Shown here: positions 1-9,999 of the stretch, in pieces
How the letters are laid out: every line of letters begins with the position of its first letter
Numbering within the stretch: position 1 is the stretch's first letter
IMG/VR virus record: IMGVR_UViG_3300021368_000005
Coordinates: 1 to 64,000 of that record
DNA: 64,000 bases
Strand: one strand, 5' to 3'
DNA from: a virus
The notes under the pieces: generated by a model
Told to the model about the DNA's origin: nothing
The model's database searches: none
The model's input: the letters and a program-made list of their open reading frames with translations, nothing else
Translations under genes and position numbers: made by a program

Positions 1-1268
1 TGGTATGTAAATATACTTGTTTGATAAGTATCAACAAATCTCCACTCAGATGTATTACCTAAAGAAAATGTTATAGCGGAACTATTTATGTTATTTGTTA
101 CTTGACCTGTAATATCTTTGTATTGAAACGTACCACTTTGGTTGTAATTCCAATCACCAGGTGGGTCTGTGAGAAGAGTTGCAGTTATTGCTGGTGCACC
201 ACCTTGGGAAATTTGTACTGTATGCGTTGATGTATCAATAGAATTCAATGATACAGTTATATTTGTACTTCTTGTTGATGTACTTGAATTTGAATTGTTT
301 GGATGTACATAAAATGAAGAATTACTTGTTTTAGTTGCTGTGAAATTACTATTACTACTTGTTACAGTATCAATATCGTAATTAGAGGTTACAGTAAAAT
401 TAACTCTATCACTATAACTTGAATCATCATAAGTAAAGTTAGAAGTTGAGTACCAAACTGAACCAATTTCATTTGCAGGTTCAACTGAAAAGGTTGGTTC
501 TTTTTGAACTCTTACAGTATCAGTAGCATTTGGGTCTGAAATGTTTTGTGGGTCAACAGTTACAGTTGCAGTTTTATCAGATGCAGTAGAATTAGCATCT
601 GATTTAACTTCTATAAATTCATCACCAGTACCACTAATATTAGATTGTGTAAAAGAATCACCCGAATCATGAATTCTATGGTAAAACCCACTATCACCAG
701 ATATACTTGCTACCCATGTTACCACATCCTCCGGGTCTGTTTCTATTTTGTAATATTCCCCTTCACCACCACCATGTCCATAAGTCATTACACCAGTTTG
801 TCTTACAATTGTAAGAGTAGCATCATTATCATCTTGATGAACACTAATTGTTTGTGTAGTTAATTCTGGTGATTCTAATGTAATAGTACCAGTCCTACTT
901 GTTGCATCTAAATCTTGTGATTGTATAACAATATCAAAAGTATTATCTGTTCCTTCTGAACCAGACCCCAACGCTACTGTAGCAAATGAAATATTTTCAT
1001 CGTTAATTTTGAAATTACCATCCGAGGTATAAGTTATTGTACTTGTTTGACCAGATGCTGATGCACTTACAATACTACTTGGACTTTTAGTAATAGAGGT
1101 TGCAAAGTTCTCTAAACTTAATCCAAACAACTCATTCATACCATGAGGAGCCGTTAATCCAAATTGTTCAGAAGCTGATTCTAAATCTAATTCAGCTGTT
1201 GAACTATTACCTAACTCTTCATTGATATCATCAAATCCTATTGCGTTTCCTTCTTCTGGTAATGGCAT
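1..1268 (-). CDS. Virion structural protein with BACON-like Ig repeats (3' end outside window)
   Basis: An open frame starts at ATG 1268-1266 and runs off the left edge after about 422 codons, so the C terminus is missing. The start overlaps the stop of the upstream giant fibre by one base (TAATG), so the two are translationally linked. The product opens MPLPEEGNAIGFDD and then becomes Thr/Ser/Asn-rich with recurring beta-strand units ending in patterns such as ISVHQDDND, VRVQKEPTF and VQISQGGAP. These spacings resemble BACON/Ig-like domains, which are common in Bacteroidetes adhesins and their phages. Its position next to the fibre suggests a tail appendage or fibre-associated adhesin. Domain identity is by eye only. 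Confidence 0.75.
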   Translation of the reverse strand, partial: MPLPEEGNAIGFDDINEELGNSSTAELDLESASEQFGLTAPHGMNELFGLSLENFATSITKSPSSIVSASASGQTSTITYTSDGNFKINDENISFATVALGSGSEGTDNTFDIVIQSQDLDATSRTGTITLESPELTTQTISVHQDDNDATLTIVRQTGVMTYGHGGGEGEYYKIETDPEDVVTWVASISGDSGFYHRIHDSGDSFTQSNISGTGDEFIEVKSDANSTASDKTATVTVDPQNISDPNATDTVRVQKEPTFSVEPANEIGSVWYSTSNFTYDDSSYSDRVNFTVTSNYDIDTVTSSNSNFTATKTSNSSFYVHPNNSNSSTSTRSTNITVSLNSIDTSTHTVQISQGGAPAITATLLTDPPGDWNYNQSGTFQYKDITGQVTNNINSSAITFSLGNTSEWRFVDTYQTSIFTY

Positions 1269-4200
1269 TACTTTAACCTTTTTATTTCTTCTTGTAACTT
1301 ATCTACTTTTTTATTCAGTTCTTTTATAGCTTCTATAAGTAAAGGAGTTAGTTTTTCGTATCGTACTCCATAGTAACCATTTACTGAATTCATTTTTGTT
1401 ATATGAGGTACAACCTTTTCTACATCTTGTGCTATTACTCCAATATCTTCTCCCTTAAATTGATGGATATCTTCATGTCCTTCTTTCCAATTAAAGAAAA
1501 CTCCTTTTATTTCATTTATTTTATCAAGTGGTTTGGAGATTTCAATAATATTTTCTTTTAATCGTTCATCTGATGTTGCAAAAGCAGTAATATTACCAGT
1601 TGCAGAAATAGAACCTGTAACTGATAATGCATCACCAGTTGTTGCGGTTGGTATTCTTACTAATTTAGTATCTGTTGTTACAACCTGTAATCCTCCTTTT
1701 GTAATCTCAGTTAAAGCATTATCACTTGAACCCGCCATTGTCAAGGTAGGTGTACTTGTAATTCGTGGAGCACCATAGTAAGCTCGTATTCTAGCACCAG
1801 TAACCGATGGTTCGGTATATGCATTAATATCTACATTAGTTATTTTTGTAATTACTCTGTAATATTTACTATCTTCTAAAGTTGCACTTAATGAAAATGA
1901 ACGAGAAGTACTTCCTAAATCTGCGGATGTACCTGAAGCTGTTTGAGTTAAAGTATATGACCATTCTTTTACATCAGACCAACCAGAAGAACCATTTGAA
2001 CTTTTTTGTAAAACTACTTTAATTTTAGCAGAAATTAAATGAATGAAAACTGAAGCCGCTACACCTATTATTTCTGATTCTAAATATTTGGTATTACCAC
2101 TATTAAGTACTGGTGCAGATACTGTTCCACTTATTGTAGCAGTTTTTCCATTATAACCACTACCACCAGTTTGAAATCTAATTGGGTTTGATGTAAATGT
2201 ACTCGATGTATCTGAGGTAACTCCACTCGTATCATCATATTCTGGAGTTCCTTGAGTAGAATTACTTCCATTAAACGTAGCTTCATTAGTATTTGCATTT
2301 GGAATAGTGCCACTTACAGTTGGAGTACTAACACTATCAACTTGAGTTAAATCATTTTTATTTTCAATATTAATCGCACCTGCTCCTACTTTTATATGAG
2401 CATTGTTTGAAGAATCACCTGTGTTAATTACAATACCAGAACTTGGAGATGTTAAGGCTGTACCTGAGAAGTTAAAACCTGCTATCTCACCATCAGTTGC
2501 ATCAACAGTACCTTGAATACTTAGAGTATCAGTACCCGCATTCCAATTTAATGAACCAGCTGTACCTGCTAATAAGAAGTTACCATCATCATCCATGTAG
2601 GTTTTCCAACCACCATCATAATAACCTAAGTTTGTATTTCCTAAGTATAAACCTGCCGATGAAGGGGTTGGTGATGATAAAACAAAATCTGCTGAAGATG
2701 CATCTGGTCCAAAGTTGAACTCTGAAGCACTTATCAATCCATCGGGTAATTGTTCACTACCACTAATTATCCCATCAGGTAGTTGTTCTGAACCACTTAT
2801 GATTCCATCTGGTAATTGTTCACTACCACTTATGATTCCATCGGGTAATTGACCAGAACCACTAATTATTCCATCGGGTAATTGTTCTGAACCACTAAGG
2901 ATTCCATCAGGTAATTGACCTGAACCACTTATTGTTCCAGCTGGTAATCCATCAGTTATATCACTTCCGGCTTCTAAGGTAATACTACCTACTATTGATA
3001 AATTAGAACCATTCCAACTTAATTTATCTCCAAGTGAAAATATATTAGATGAGCCAGATGCAAAATAGAATGGTGTATCACTATTATCGTAATTACCAGC
3101 ACCAACATAAATTCTTGAACCACTTCCATCTAATGTTATACCATTTTGACCTACTCTAAATGCGTTAGAAAAGTATCCTTGGTCACCACCAATATTTGGT
3201 GAGTAAATAATCCCTTCATCTATAAACGTATTTCCACTTCCATCTTGTAAAGCAGTTGTACCAGATATTACATCTGATAAATCGGTATTAACTTGTGCAT
3301 TTGATGCTGAAGTTTGTAATACCAATAAATCTGTTTCAGAAAGTGATGATGAAATAGATGAACTAACCGCATTTGCAGATTCAGAACCACTCAAGACCGC
3401 ATTAGCAGAAGATTCAGAACCACTAAGTACAGCATTTAATGCCGCCAATGAACTACTCTGAAGAGTATCATTTATTGCTCCTGGTGTATTTGAAAATTCT
3501 ATTGAACCTTGTATTGTTAATGTACTACCATCCCATAATAGTTGGTCATTTCCAAGTCCACTTTCTAGTGAAAGAGAAGCAGTACCAGAGTTTCCATTTA
3601 TACCTAAGAAAATACCATCTCCAACATCATACCCTTGTGTACCAGTTGATGCTCCCTGTCCTACTGAGATGTAAGGAGCAGAACCACTACCATATATTGT
3701 AATATTGGAAGCGGAACTTCCTCCACTATTATTCGTACCAACATTAATTGTATTTTGTACATATGATTCTTTGAATATTGCCAATTCCGCCGCAACAAAG
3801 TTTGAACCACTTCCCAATTCCTCCCAATATTCAGTTGATGATGATGGGTGTTGTAATCCATTACTTGTACCTGGTCCACTTGATGAAATAGCAAGATAAA
3901 ATAAATCATCATACAGTACAGAATCTTTTCTAGATAAAGAACCTGTTGTTACTATATAATCTCGTGTATTATCATAATCACCAGTGAATACTAAACCAGG
4001 ACCATTAGCACCTGCAAGACCAGGCTGTCCATCTGCTCCCTCTTGTACTGTATTGAAGTTTGCCTCTCTTCCGAATTCATATTCTCTTCCACTAAAGTCA
4101 GTATAAGAAACATTAACTATAAGGGATGATGATGCCGCTCCCATCGTACCAGGTAAACCACCATATTCATTTGTTGTTGGATTTACTTCGTTTGGTGTAA

Positions 4201-7200
4201 TACCAGAACCAGTTACGCCTGTAATTCTATAAGTGTTAGGAGTAGATGAATTATTAAATGTTATTTCATCTCCATCAATGTAAAGTTTGGTTGAACCACT
4301 TGTAAACTGATATGAAGAAGATGGAATTATTCCACTTGCAAACGCAGGTAACACTCCTCTTTCATTTGAAAGATATAAAACTATACCACCTAAAAAAGCA
4401 ATTGGGGTGATTGTTGTAGAATTATCAACTTGTAATCCAAACTCATCTGAGGAGGAGAATGAATATTCTACTGAACCACTTGTTAAATCTAAAGACGAAC
4501 CACTAACTGCAAAAGTTGCAACACCAGATGTAGAATCATCATTTACTAATATAAGTGGTGGTGCATTTCCAACTACCGAAGCTGAATTTGCTGATATGGC
4601 GATTGAATTTGAGGCTAAGTTTTTTCTTTTTACCTTAATAGTTGAAACTTGAGATAATGGGTCTACTGTACCATCATTTTGTTTGAAAGTTACTATACTT
4701 CTATCATTAGTAACAATCAAATCAGCAGCAGGTAATCCATCTTCTAATCTATAAATTGTTTCAAATTCTTCTTTATCTTCAACAGATGCCGTATAAACAA
4801 TTGAACTAACATTGAACGAAGAATCACTTCCACTAAAATTAGCAACCGATAATAACGCACTGTTGTTTGTTATATTTGTTAAACCACCAGGATAATCACC
4901 AGTATATGCAGATGGTTCTATATAATTACCATTTTCATCAAAAGCAGATGAGGCAAAATTAATAGAACCAGTAAGTGCTTGTGTTTTTGAAAAATTAAAT
5001 TTTATTTGTTGGAATGGTGGATTTGCAAGTGAACCAGTAAAGAATCTAAATGCAGGTGCATTACTTTCAAATTGAAATATCTTAACTAATTCAGTACTTA
5101 CCTTATTACCACCACTAAACTCTTTACTCTGTTCTATATTAACAGGTATAAAATTATTGTTTATATCATATAACTCAAATCTATAATCAAATGTTTCTAC
5201 CGGTAAGTTTCTTTCTTGTTCATCTAATGTCTTAAATAACTTAGGTGAGAAAGATTCATCTTGAGTTGGTTTTAATGATATTTTAGATATTTGCCAACCA
5301 TCTCCCCTAACATCAAATCCTAATTTACCTGAACCAGAATATGGCATTGTAAATAATTGACTAATCTCTCTTCTAGTTGCATATGATGAATCAGCAGTAA
5401 ATGTAGCAAGTTCTTCTCTAAATGGTAGTAGTGTTGTAGTAGAACCACTATAATATGCACCAGTTATAAAAGCAGTTAATGTTTTTGGAACAACTGTATC
5501 AGGTGCTTTTATAGATTGTGATATAAAAATAGGTGGTGTACTAAAAGAAGTTGTTCCTGTTCCATTTGTTGATGATGCCGTAAATATATTATCAAATTGT
5601 TTTACATATACATTTTCAATAGTACCATTGGTTACTTCAAACGTATAAGGTATCTGTAATCCATTAACAGCATCTGGTATTGTTAAATCAGTATTTGGAT
5701 TCAAATCATCTGTTATGAAAGCTCCATTTACACTTGAATCTACTACAAAAGGATAATCACCACTAGAATATAATCCACTACCAGCCTTAACAGGTACTTG
5801 AGATGAGAAAACAGTAGTTGAGGTTACTGAACCAGTAACTTCTGTACTTCCTGAGAATGGGAATATTTCTCTAGATTTTAGAGAACTAAAATCAGTTGAA
5901 CCAATTTGTGATATTGCAGTAATCTCATTAAGATTTGCATTAAGGGGTTCTATTGTTCTGTTCGTTCTATAATCAACATATATGAAGTGATTTCCTCCAA
6001 CATTAGAATCAAATATTGCTTGAGAACCAGTTGATAACATCCATAAAGGACTATAAGTAAAATCAGATGAATCCATATCATCCAAAATTATATTGGTACT
6101 ACCAGAATAAGATTCTATTACCGATTGAGATGTTGATGAATTATTATAATATAACAACGCATCTTTCTGAATATTTCTTAAAGCAAGTGCCGTTCTCAAA
6201 TTGGAACCTGATTGGAAATTTTCAATATGGAATTGTAATGAACCGGTTGATGTAGGTAGTTCACTAGAACCACTATCAGTAACTAAAACTAAATTAAAGT
6301 TACCTTGGGATGAAGAAACAGAATTAAAAGCGGTTATACTTGAGTTATATGTTGATAAAGCTCTTTGTGATGTTCCAGCAGATATATTTTCCTCCACATA
6401 TACAGAACCACTAAATGAGCCGGTACTCATCCAACCACTAAAGTGTATAAATTGGTCGTATATATAATTTGTATTATTAATATCAGTTGATGAAGATACT
6501 GATGATGCTACATAAATCTGGTCAGATTCTTCTACATATACATTTTCAATCTTATCATTATCGTTTCTAAATATATAAGGTATTTCTAATGGATTTGTAA
6601 AATTATCATCAGATGATGATGGTGAAGTAAACTCAGTTGTTAAAAAGTTTCTATCACTAAATTCTGTTGTACGAAATGGATATCCAGATTCTTGATATAA
6701 ATAATCTCCACCTTGTGGTGGTACTCTAGGAACAACTAAATCTGTTGAACCAGTAGAAATCCAATTACTACCACTTAAATCAAATAAATCATATAAATCA
6801 TATGAACGAGGTTGTGGTGCTAATTCTGTGAAATCAAGTTCACCAACAAACATTATAAACCCTTGATTAAAATCTAACTCTACAATATATCCTGTATTGG
6901 TATTACTTCCTATTGTAATAATTGCCTGTCCATTAACTAAACTTAAAACCCCACTTAATGTTCCATCTACTGCATTATGCCCAAATTCAATATCACCTGT
7001 TTCAAAATTAATAGAATGTATTTCGTAGGAACTACCATACAAAACATCACCATTAATAGAATCTAATCTTTTAACATTAATCAAATCAGCGTTCAAAGGT
7101 TCTATATTTCTAAGAGTTCTATAATCTATATGTAAATAATGATTTCCACTTCCACTATATGGTATTATTGCCTGAGAACCTGTTGATGTTGTATGCCAAG

Positions 7201-9130
7201 ATTGAGGATTATCATAATCATTAGTATCTATATCTTCTAAAGAATATTCTACTGAATTCCTAAAAGATGATAACTCATCTAATGAAGTGTTACTATGTTG
7301 ATAATATAATTTTGCATCTGTATCTACATTTCTAAGAGATATAGCAGCAATTGTAGTAGAAGAAGATGTATATGTTTCAATATAAGATGTAATTGAATTG
7401 GGTGAACCACCAACAGGTAAAGATGATGTATCACTATCTACCCAAAGTATAACATTGAAATCACCAGAAAGAGAACCTGATAAAGCAACTACCTTTGCAT
7501 TATCAGATGAAACTGTTTGTAATCTAGATGACGTACCCCAATCACCACTTGATGTATCGAGTGTAAGTGTGTTACTAGAATTTCCATCAACTGTAAAGCC
7601 ACTAGGTATTGAAGTATATGATGAGCCTGTATTATTTTGTGGTGTATCATAAAACTCAACTCTAGATGAATCAAATATCAAAGGTTTTGTTAAATCAATA
7701 CTTTGAGAATTTGGTGAATCCAATTCTGTATATGAACTTGCTGATAAATACGTTGGTGAATCAATAGGTAACTTTGATGGGTCGTATTTATACCAAAATG
7801 TTCGTACATAAGATTCTGATATTACTGTTGTTTCTCCTACAATAATATCTTCAAACGCTCCACTAACCAATGTTCTAAATCCTAATTCATAATCAACTCC
7901 ATTATAAACCTCAAAGGGAGTTTGAGTTAAGAACTCCAAAGATTCTGTTTGGAAACTACTACTAGGAACATTAAACCTAATCGATTCAAATAATAATTCA
8001 TCATCAAAGCTAACAGATGTTCCCGAACCACTTATTTGTAAAGAAGATGTTTCCCAATAGTTTGATACGTTTCCTTGTGCAAGTTTTCCAAATCCACCAT
8101 CTAAATCAGACATTGGATTCAAGTCATCTCTAAGAAGTTCACCGGCTACAATCTTAACTTCATCTGCAAATTTATAATCACCTACATCTGAACGAGATTT
8201 TTTATATATTTTTACTTTATCAACATTACCAGTAAATGTTTCTATATCTTTTATTACAATCCTACCATATGAACCAGTAACAGATGATTCAACCGTTGTT
8301 CTATTTGAAAAATCTTCAAATGTAATTGTATAATCAGATGAATCAAGTGTTGTTATTTTACCACTATCATCTAAAATAGGAGTATCAATTAATAAAGTGT
8401 TTTTGTTAACAACTTCTTTAACAGTTGCTTCAAAATCAATAGATGGAATTCTAATTGTATTCTCATCCATTGCTGAATTAAAGTTACTTCCACTTGATAA
8501 CTCCAACCTATATAAGACACCAGCTCTCCAAGTAGAAAAGTCTGTTCCTAGTGGTGGATTTTCGGCTAAACCTATTATCTTACCAGTCTGTGTAATGTTT
8601 GGAATGTTTTGTTCTAATATAGGTGATGCAACTTCTTCAATTTCAATTTGAGGTCTTTTGTAAAAAATAACTGGTGCAGAGTTCTTCATGTTTTTGTTTA
8701 TGAAAAACTCCTTTTCCCACTTAACATTATAAGCGTTTTCCCAATCAGCTGGTATAGGTCTCTTTATACCATCTTCATCAAAATAATCTTTTAATTCTCC
8801 TAATATTGTAATTTTGGCAGGACCTACTGGCGTATCATCGTAAACATGAGTTGATAGTACAATAGAGTTTCCGTCGTAATAATCAGGAATACCTCTACCT
8901 GGCTCAATGTATAAAGTTCCTCCCTCCGAATCAACTATTTCCATTTTTATCTCAGTTGATTCTTTTAAGCACTCACTACCTTCTAACAAGAAAAGATTCT
9001 TTCCAGCACTAAATGTTTCACTAAATTTACTTACTTTGAAGTATTGTGAGTTAGGGTCGTTATCTTTTATAAAGGTATTATATCCACTTAAGTTTTCAAA
9101 AGCGTTACCCTGTTTTTTTATACAAGCCAT
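1268..9130 (-). CDS. Giant tail fibre protein with C-terminal S74 intramolecular chaperone domain
   Basis: A 2620-residue protein very rich in Ser, Thr, Gly and Asn, as expected for a beta-structured phage fibre. The last ~110 residues carry the peptidase S74/endosialidase chaperone signature (SDERLKENI, then GVIAQDVEKVVP, then YEKLTPLLIEAIKEL and a coiled coil). In known family members this domain trimerises the fibre and then cuts itself off. A short collagen-like Gly-x-y stretch lies near residue 1700, and tandem SGSxQLPDGI repeats lie at about residues 2065-2132. Residues ~540-920 and ~960-1200 look like two copies of one module. A late-type promoter box lies 22 nt upstream of the start. 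Likely the long host-recognition fibre. Confidence 0.9.
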   Translation of the reverse strand: MACIKKQGNAFENLSGYNTFIKDNDPNSQYFKVSKFSETFSAGKNLFLLEGSECLKESTEIKMEIVDSEGGTLYIEPGRGIPDYYDGNSIVLSTHVYDDTPVGPAKITILGELKDYFDEDGIKRPIPADWENAYNVKWEKEFFINKNMKNSAPVIFYKRPQIEIEEVASPILEQNIPNITQTGKIIGLAENPPLGTDFSTWRAGVLYRLELSSGSNFNSAMDENTIRIPSIDFEATVKEVVNKNTLLIDTPILDDSGKITTLDSSDYTITFEDFSNRTTVESSVTGSYGRIVIKDIETFTGNVDKVKIYKKSRSDVGDYKFADEVKIVAGELLRDDLNPMSDLDGGFGKLAQGNVSNYWETSSLQISGSGTSVSFDDELLFESIRFNVPSSSFQTESLEFLTQTPFEVYNGVDYELGFRTLVSGAFEDIIVGETTVISESYVRTFWYKYDPSKLPIDSPTYLSASSYTELDSPNSQSIDLTKPLIFDSSRVEFYDTPQNNTGSSYTSIPSGFTVDGNSSNTLTLDTSSGDWGTSSRLQTVSSDNAKVVALSGSLSGDFNVILWVDSDTSSLPVGGSPNSITSYIETYTSSSTTIAAISLRNVDTDAKLYYQHSNTSLDELSSFRNSVEYSLEDIDTNDYDNPQSWHTTSTGSQAIIPYSGSGNHYLHIDYRTLRNIEPLNADLINVKRLDSINGDVLYGSSYEIHSINFETGDIEFGHNAVDGTLSGVLSLVNGQAIITIGSNTNTGYIVELDFNQGFIMFVGELDFTELAPQPRSYDLYDLFDLSGSNWISTGSTDLVVPRVPPQGGDYLYQESGYPFRTTEFSDRNFLTTEFTSPSSSDDNFTNPLEIPYIFRNDNDKIENVYVEESDQIYVASSVSSSTDINNTNYIYDQFIHFSGWMSTGSFSGSVYVEENISAGTSQRALSTYNSSITAFNSVSSSQGNFNLVLVTDSGSSELPTSTGSLQFHIENFQSGSNLRTALALRNIQKDALLYYNNSSTSQSVIESYSGSTNIILDDMDSSDFTYSPLWMLSTGSQAIFDSNVGGNHFIYVDYRTNRTIEPLNANLNEITAISQIGSTDFSSLKSREIFPFSGSTEVTGSVTSTTVFSSQVPVKAGSGLYSSGDYPFVVDSSVNGAFITDDLNPNTDLTIPDAVNGLQIPYTFEVTNGTIENVYVKQFDNIFTASSTNGTGTTSFSTPPIFISQSIKAPDTVVPKTLTAFITGAYYSGSTTTLLPFREELATFTADSSYATRREISQLFTMPYSGSGKLGFDVRGDGWQISKISLKPTQDESFSPKLFKTLDEQERNLPVETFDYRFELYDINNNFIPVNIEQSKEFSGGNKVSTELVKIFQFESNAPAFRFFTGSLANPPFQQIKFNFSKTQALTGSINFASSAFDENGNYIEPSAYTGDYPGGLTNITNNSALLSVANFSGSDSSFNVSSIVYTASVEDKEEFETIYRLEDGLPAADLIVTNDRSIVTFKQNDGTVDPLSQVSTIKVKRKNLASNSIAISANSASVVGNAPPLILVNDDSTSGVATFAVSGSSLDLTSGSVEYSFSSSDEFGLQVDNSTTITPIAFLGGIVLYLSNERGVLPAFASGIIPSSSYQFTSGSTKLYIDGDEITFNNSSTPNTYRITGVTGSGITPNEVNPTTNEYGGLPGTMGAASSSLIVNVSYTDFSGREYEFGREANFNTVQEGADGQPGLAGANGPGLVFTGDYDNTRDYIVTTGSLSRKDSVLYDDLFYLAISSSGPGTSNGLQHPSSSTEYWEELGSGSNFVAAELAIFKESYVQNTINVGTNNSGGSSASNITIYGSGSAPYISVGQGASTGTQGYDVGDGIFLGINGNSGTASLSLESGLGNDQLLWDGSTLTIQGSIEFSNTPGAINDTLQSSSLAALNAVLSGSESSANAVLSGSESANAVSSSISSSLSETDLLVLQTSASNAQVNTDLSDVISGTTALQDGSGNTFIDEGIIYSPNIGGDQGYFSNAFRVGQNGITLDGSGSRIYVGAGNYDNSDTPFYFASGSSNIFSLGDKLSWNGSNLSIVGSITLEAGSDITDGLPAGTISGSGQLPDGILSGSEQLPDGIISGSGQLPDGIISGSEQLPDGIISGSEQLPDGIISGSEQLPDGLISASEFNFGPDASSADFVLSSPTPSSAGLYLGNTNLGYYDGGWKTYMDDDGNFLLAGTAGSLNWNAGTDTLSIQGTVDATDGEIAGFNFSGTALTSPSSGIVINTGDSSNNAHIKVGAGAINIENKNDLTQVDSVSTPTVSGTIPNANTNEATFNGSNSTQGTPEYDDTSGVTSDTSSTFTSNPIRFQTGGSGYNGKTATISGTVSAPVLNSGNTKYLESEIIGVAASVFIHLISAKIKVVLQKSSNGSSGWSDVKEWSYTLTQTASGTSADLGSTSRSFSLSATLEDSKYYRVITKITNVDINAYTEPSVTGARIRAYYGAPRITSTPTLTMAGSSDNALTEITKGGLQVVTTDTKLVRIPTATTGDALSVTGSISATGNITAFATSDERLKENIIEISKPLDKINEIKGVFFNWKEGHEDIHQFKGEDIGVIAQDVEKVVPHITKMNSVNGYYGVRYEKLTPLLIEAIKELNKKVDKLQEEIKRLK
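2735..2935 (-). repeat. Tandem SGSxQLPDGI repeats inside the giant fibre
   Basis: About seven in-frame copies of a ~27-30 nt unit encoding SGS(G/E)QLPDG(I/L) follow one another within the fibre gene, at residues ~2065-2132. The copies are nearly identical at protein level but drift at third positions, so selection on the protein rather than recent slippage probably keeps them. They may form a regular beta-turn rod or linker before the receptor-binding end. Confidence 0.85.
5540..7600 (-). repeat. Internal duplication of a fibre module
   Basis: Two stretches of the fibre protein share ordered motifs. Copy A (about 7600-6480) contains NVILWVDS, LRNVDTDAKLYY, STGSQAI, GNHYLHIDYRT, NIEPLNADL, then IPYIF and KIENVYVEESDQIYVASS. 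Copy B (about 6430-5540) contains NLVLVTDS, LRNIQKDALLYY, STGSQAI, GNHFIYVDYRT, TIEPLNANL, then IPYTF and TIENVYVKQFDNIFTASS. The same order in both points to duplication of a ~350-residue unit followed by divergence. Confidence 0.8.
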
Positions 9131-9152
9131 ATTTTGTTCCTAATTATACTTC

Positions 9153-9162
9153 TATAAATATC
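9153..9162 (-). promoter_or_regulatory. Late-type promoter box for the giant fibre
   Basis: The minus strand reads GATATTTATA, 22 nt before the fibre ATG. It matches the TATATTTATA-like box found before many structural genes here, and no TTTG -33 element is seen. Proposed to be read by the phage late sigma factor (37590-38360). Assignment is by pattern only. Confidence 0.5.
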
Positions 9163-9179
9163 TCCAAAAAAACTTATTG

Positions 9180-9189
9180 AATATTTATA
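9180..9189 (+). promoter_or_regulatory. Late-type promoter box on the plus strand for the RHH gene
   Basis: The plus strand reads AATATTTATA, 26 nt before ATG 9216. This is the same box and spacing seen on the minus strand before structural genes, here in plus orientation exactly where the only plus-strand gene begins. It faces away from the fibre box at 9153-9162, so this 85-nt gap looks like a divergent promoter pair. Confidence 0.5.
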
Positions 9190-9215
9190 TATAGAAATAC
9201 ATAGAAAGTTATAGA

Positions 9216-9377
9216 ATGAGAAAATATACAACAATACAGATAAAAAAAGAAACCCATGAACTATTACAAGGGTATTGTAAAGAACATGGGTATAAATTAA
9301 GTGGATTGGTTGAAAATCTAATTAAACAAAAAGTTGGTACACCTAAACCTGATAATGTATTAAGGGTTTCTAAATAA
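9216..9377 (+). CDS. Ribbon-helix-helix (Arc/CopG-like) DNA-binding protein
   Basis: A 53-residue frame from ATG 9216 to TAA 9375-9377, the only plausible plus-strand gene in the window. It starts MRKYTTIQIKKETHELLQ and continues through GYKLSGLVENLIKQK. That is a basic strand, a helix, a short Gly turn and a second helix, the layout of ribbon-helix-helix repressors that bind DNA as dimers. Its last 8 nt overlap the 3' end of the convergent methyltransferase gene, and it is divergent from the giant fibre. Short RHH repressors usually control their own divergent promoter, so repression of the fibre promoter is a reasonable inference. A chance frame is unlikely given the residue pattern. Confidence 0.75.
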   Translation: MRKYTTIQIKKETHELLQGYCKEHGYKLSGLVENLIKQKVGTPKPDNVLRVSK

Positions 9378-9999
9378 ATTGAAATAGTGCAGAGTATAGC
9401 TGATAATCTGTATGGTGGTCAATAAAATCTATCATCTTTAATCTTGGATTCATACTCAATATTAAGTCAGTAGAAATATAATCTCCACTTTCAAATAACA
9501 TCAAATATCCATTTGGAATTAAAACCTTATCTAAATTTTCAAGTAAGTTTTTATGTAATTTTAATTTATCATCTAATACTATTCTTGGAGTAGATGTTGT
9601 TATCTTTTTATTAAATTTAATAAATTCATCATTGGATGGTATGTGAGGTGGATTACAAACAATCATATCTACTTTATCTCCATTATAATCATCAACACCA
9701 TTACTTAAATAAAAAGTTACCTCATCTTCCCAATTATTATCCTTATTTGTTTTTTTAATAACTGATTCTAATGGTTTGTGATTATCTACTAATGAAAGGG
9801 TTTTTATATTATATTTTTGCTTTAGGTGATATCCCATAAAACCAGGACCACTACACATTTCCATAAGAGAGTTTACTTTCGGCCAATCATAATCTTGCAT
9901 CAATTCAATCCAAAACTTTCCACCTCCATCTTGATTCCCTTCAAAATAAATTGGATACTTTCCATGTGTTAATGATTTTTCTAAATGATAAACCTTCAT
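9370..9999 (-). CDS. Class I SAM-dependent methyltransferase, HemK/PrmC-like motif
   Basis: A 209-residue protein with the Rossmann SAM-binding loop MCSGPGFMGYH (residues 48-58), an acidic strand end (SLVDNHKP, ~69-76) and the catalytic-type motif NPPH at 116-119. NPPY/NPPH motifs occur in enzymes that methylate amide or amino nitrogens, including PrmC-type release factor glutamine methyltransferases, so a protein or nucleic-acid N-methyltransferase is likely. Substrate is unknown. The ATG at 9999 touches the stop of the upstream SbcD-SbcC fusion, so they are co-translated, which hints at a link with DNA metabolism. Confidence 0.75.
   Translation of the reverse strand: MKVYHLEKSLTHGKYPIYFEGNQDGGGKFWIELMQDYDWPKVNSLMEMCSGPGFMGYHLKQKYNIKTLSLVDNHKPLESVIKKTNKDNNWEDEVTFYLSNGVDDYNGDKVDMIVCNPPHIPSNDEFIKFNKKITTSTPRIVLDDKLKLHKNLLENLDKVLIPNGYLMLFESGDYISTDLILSMNPRLKMIDFIDHHTDYQLYSALFQFI

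Noticed and set aside
2735-2935. Regular ~30-nt repeats that could suggest a CRISPR array
   Set aside because: They are in frame in the fibre gene, have no unique spacers, and encode a repeated decapeptide.
1533-9143. Many plus- and minus-strand frames within the giant fibre
   Set aside because: They lie wholly inside a continuous 2620-codon frame with clear domains and show no protein-like pattern.
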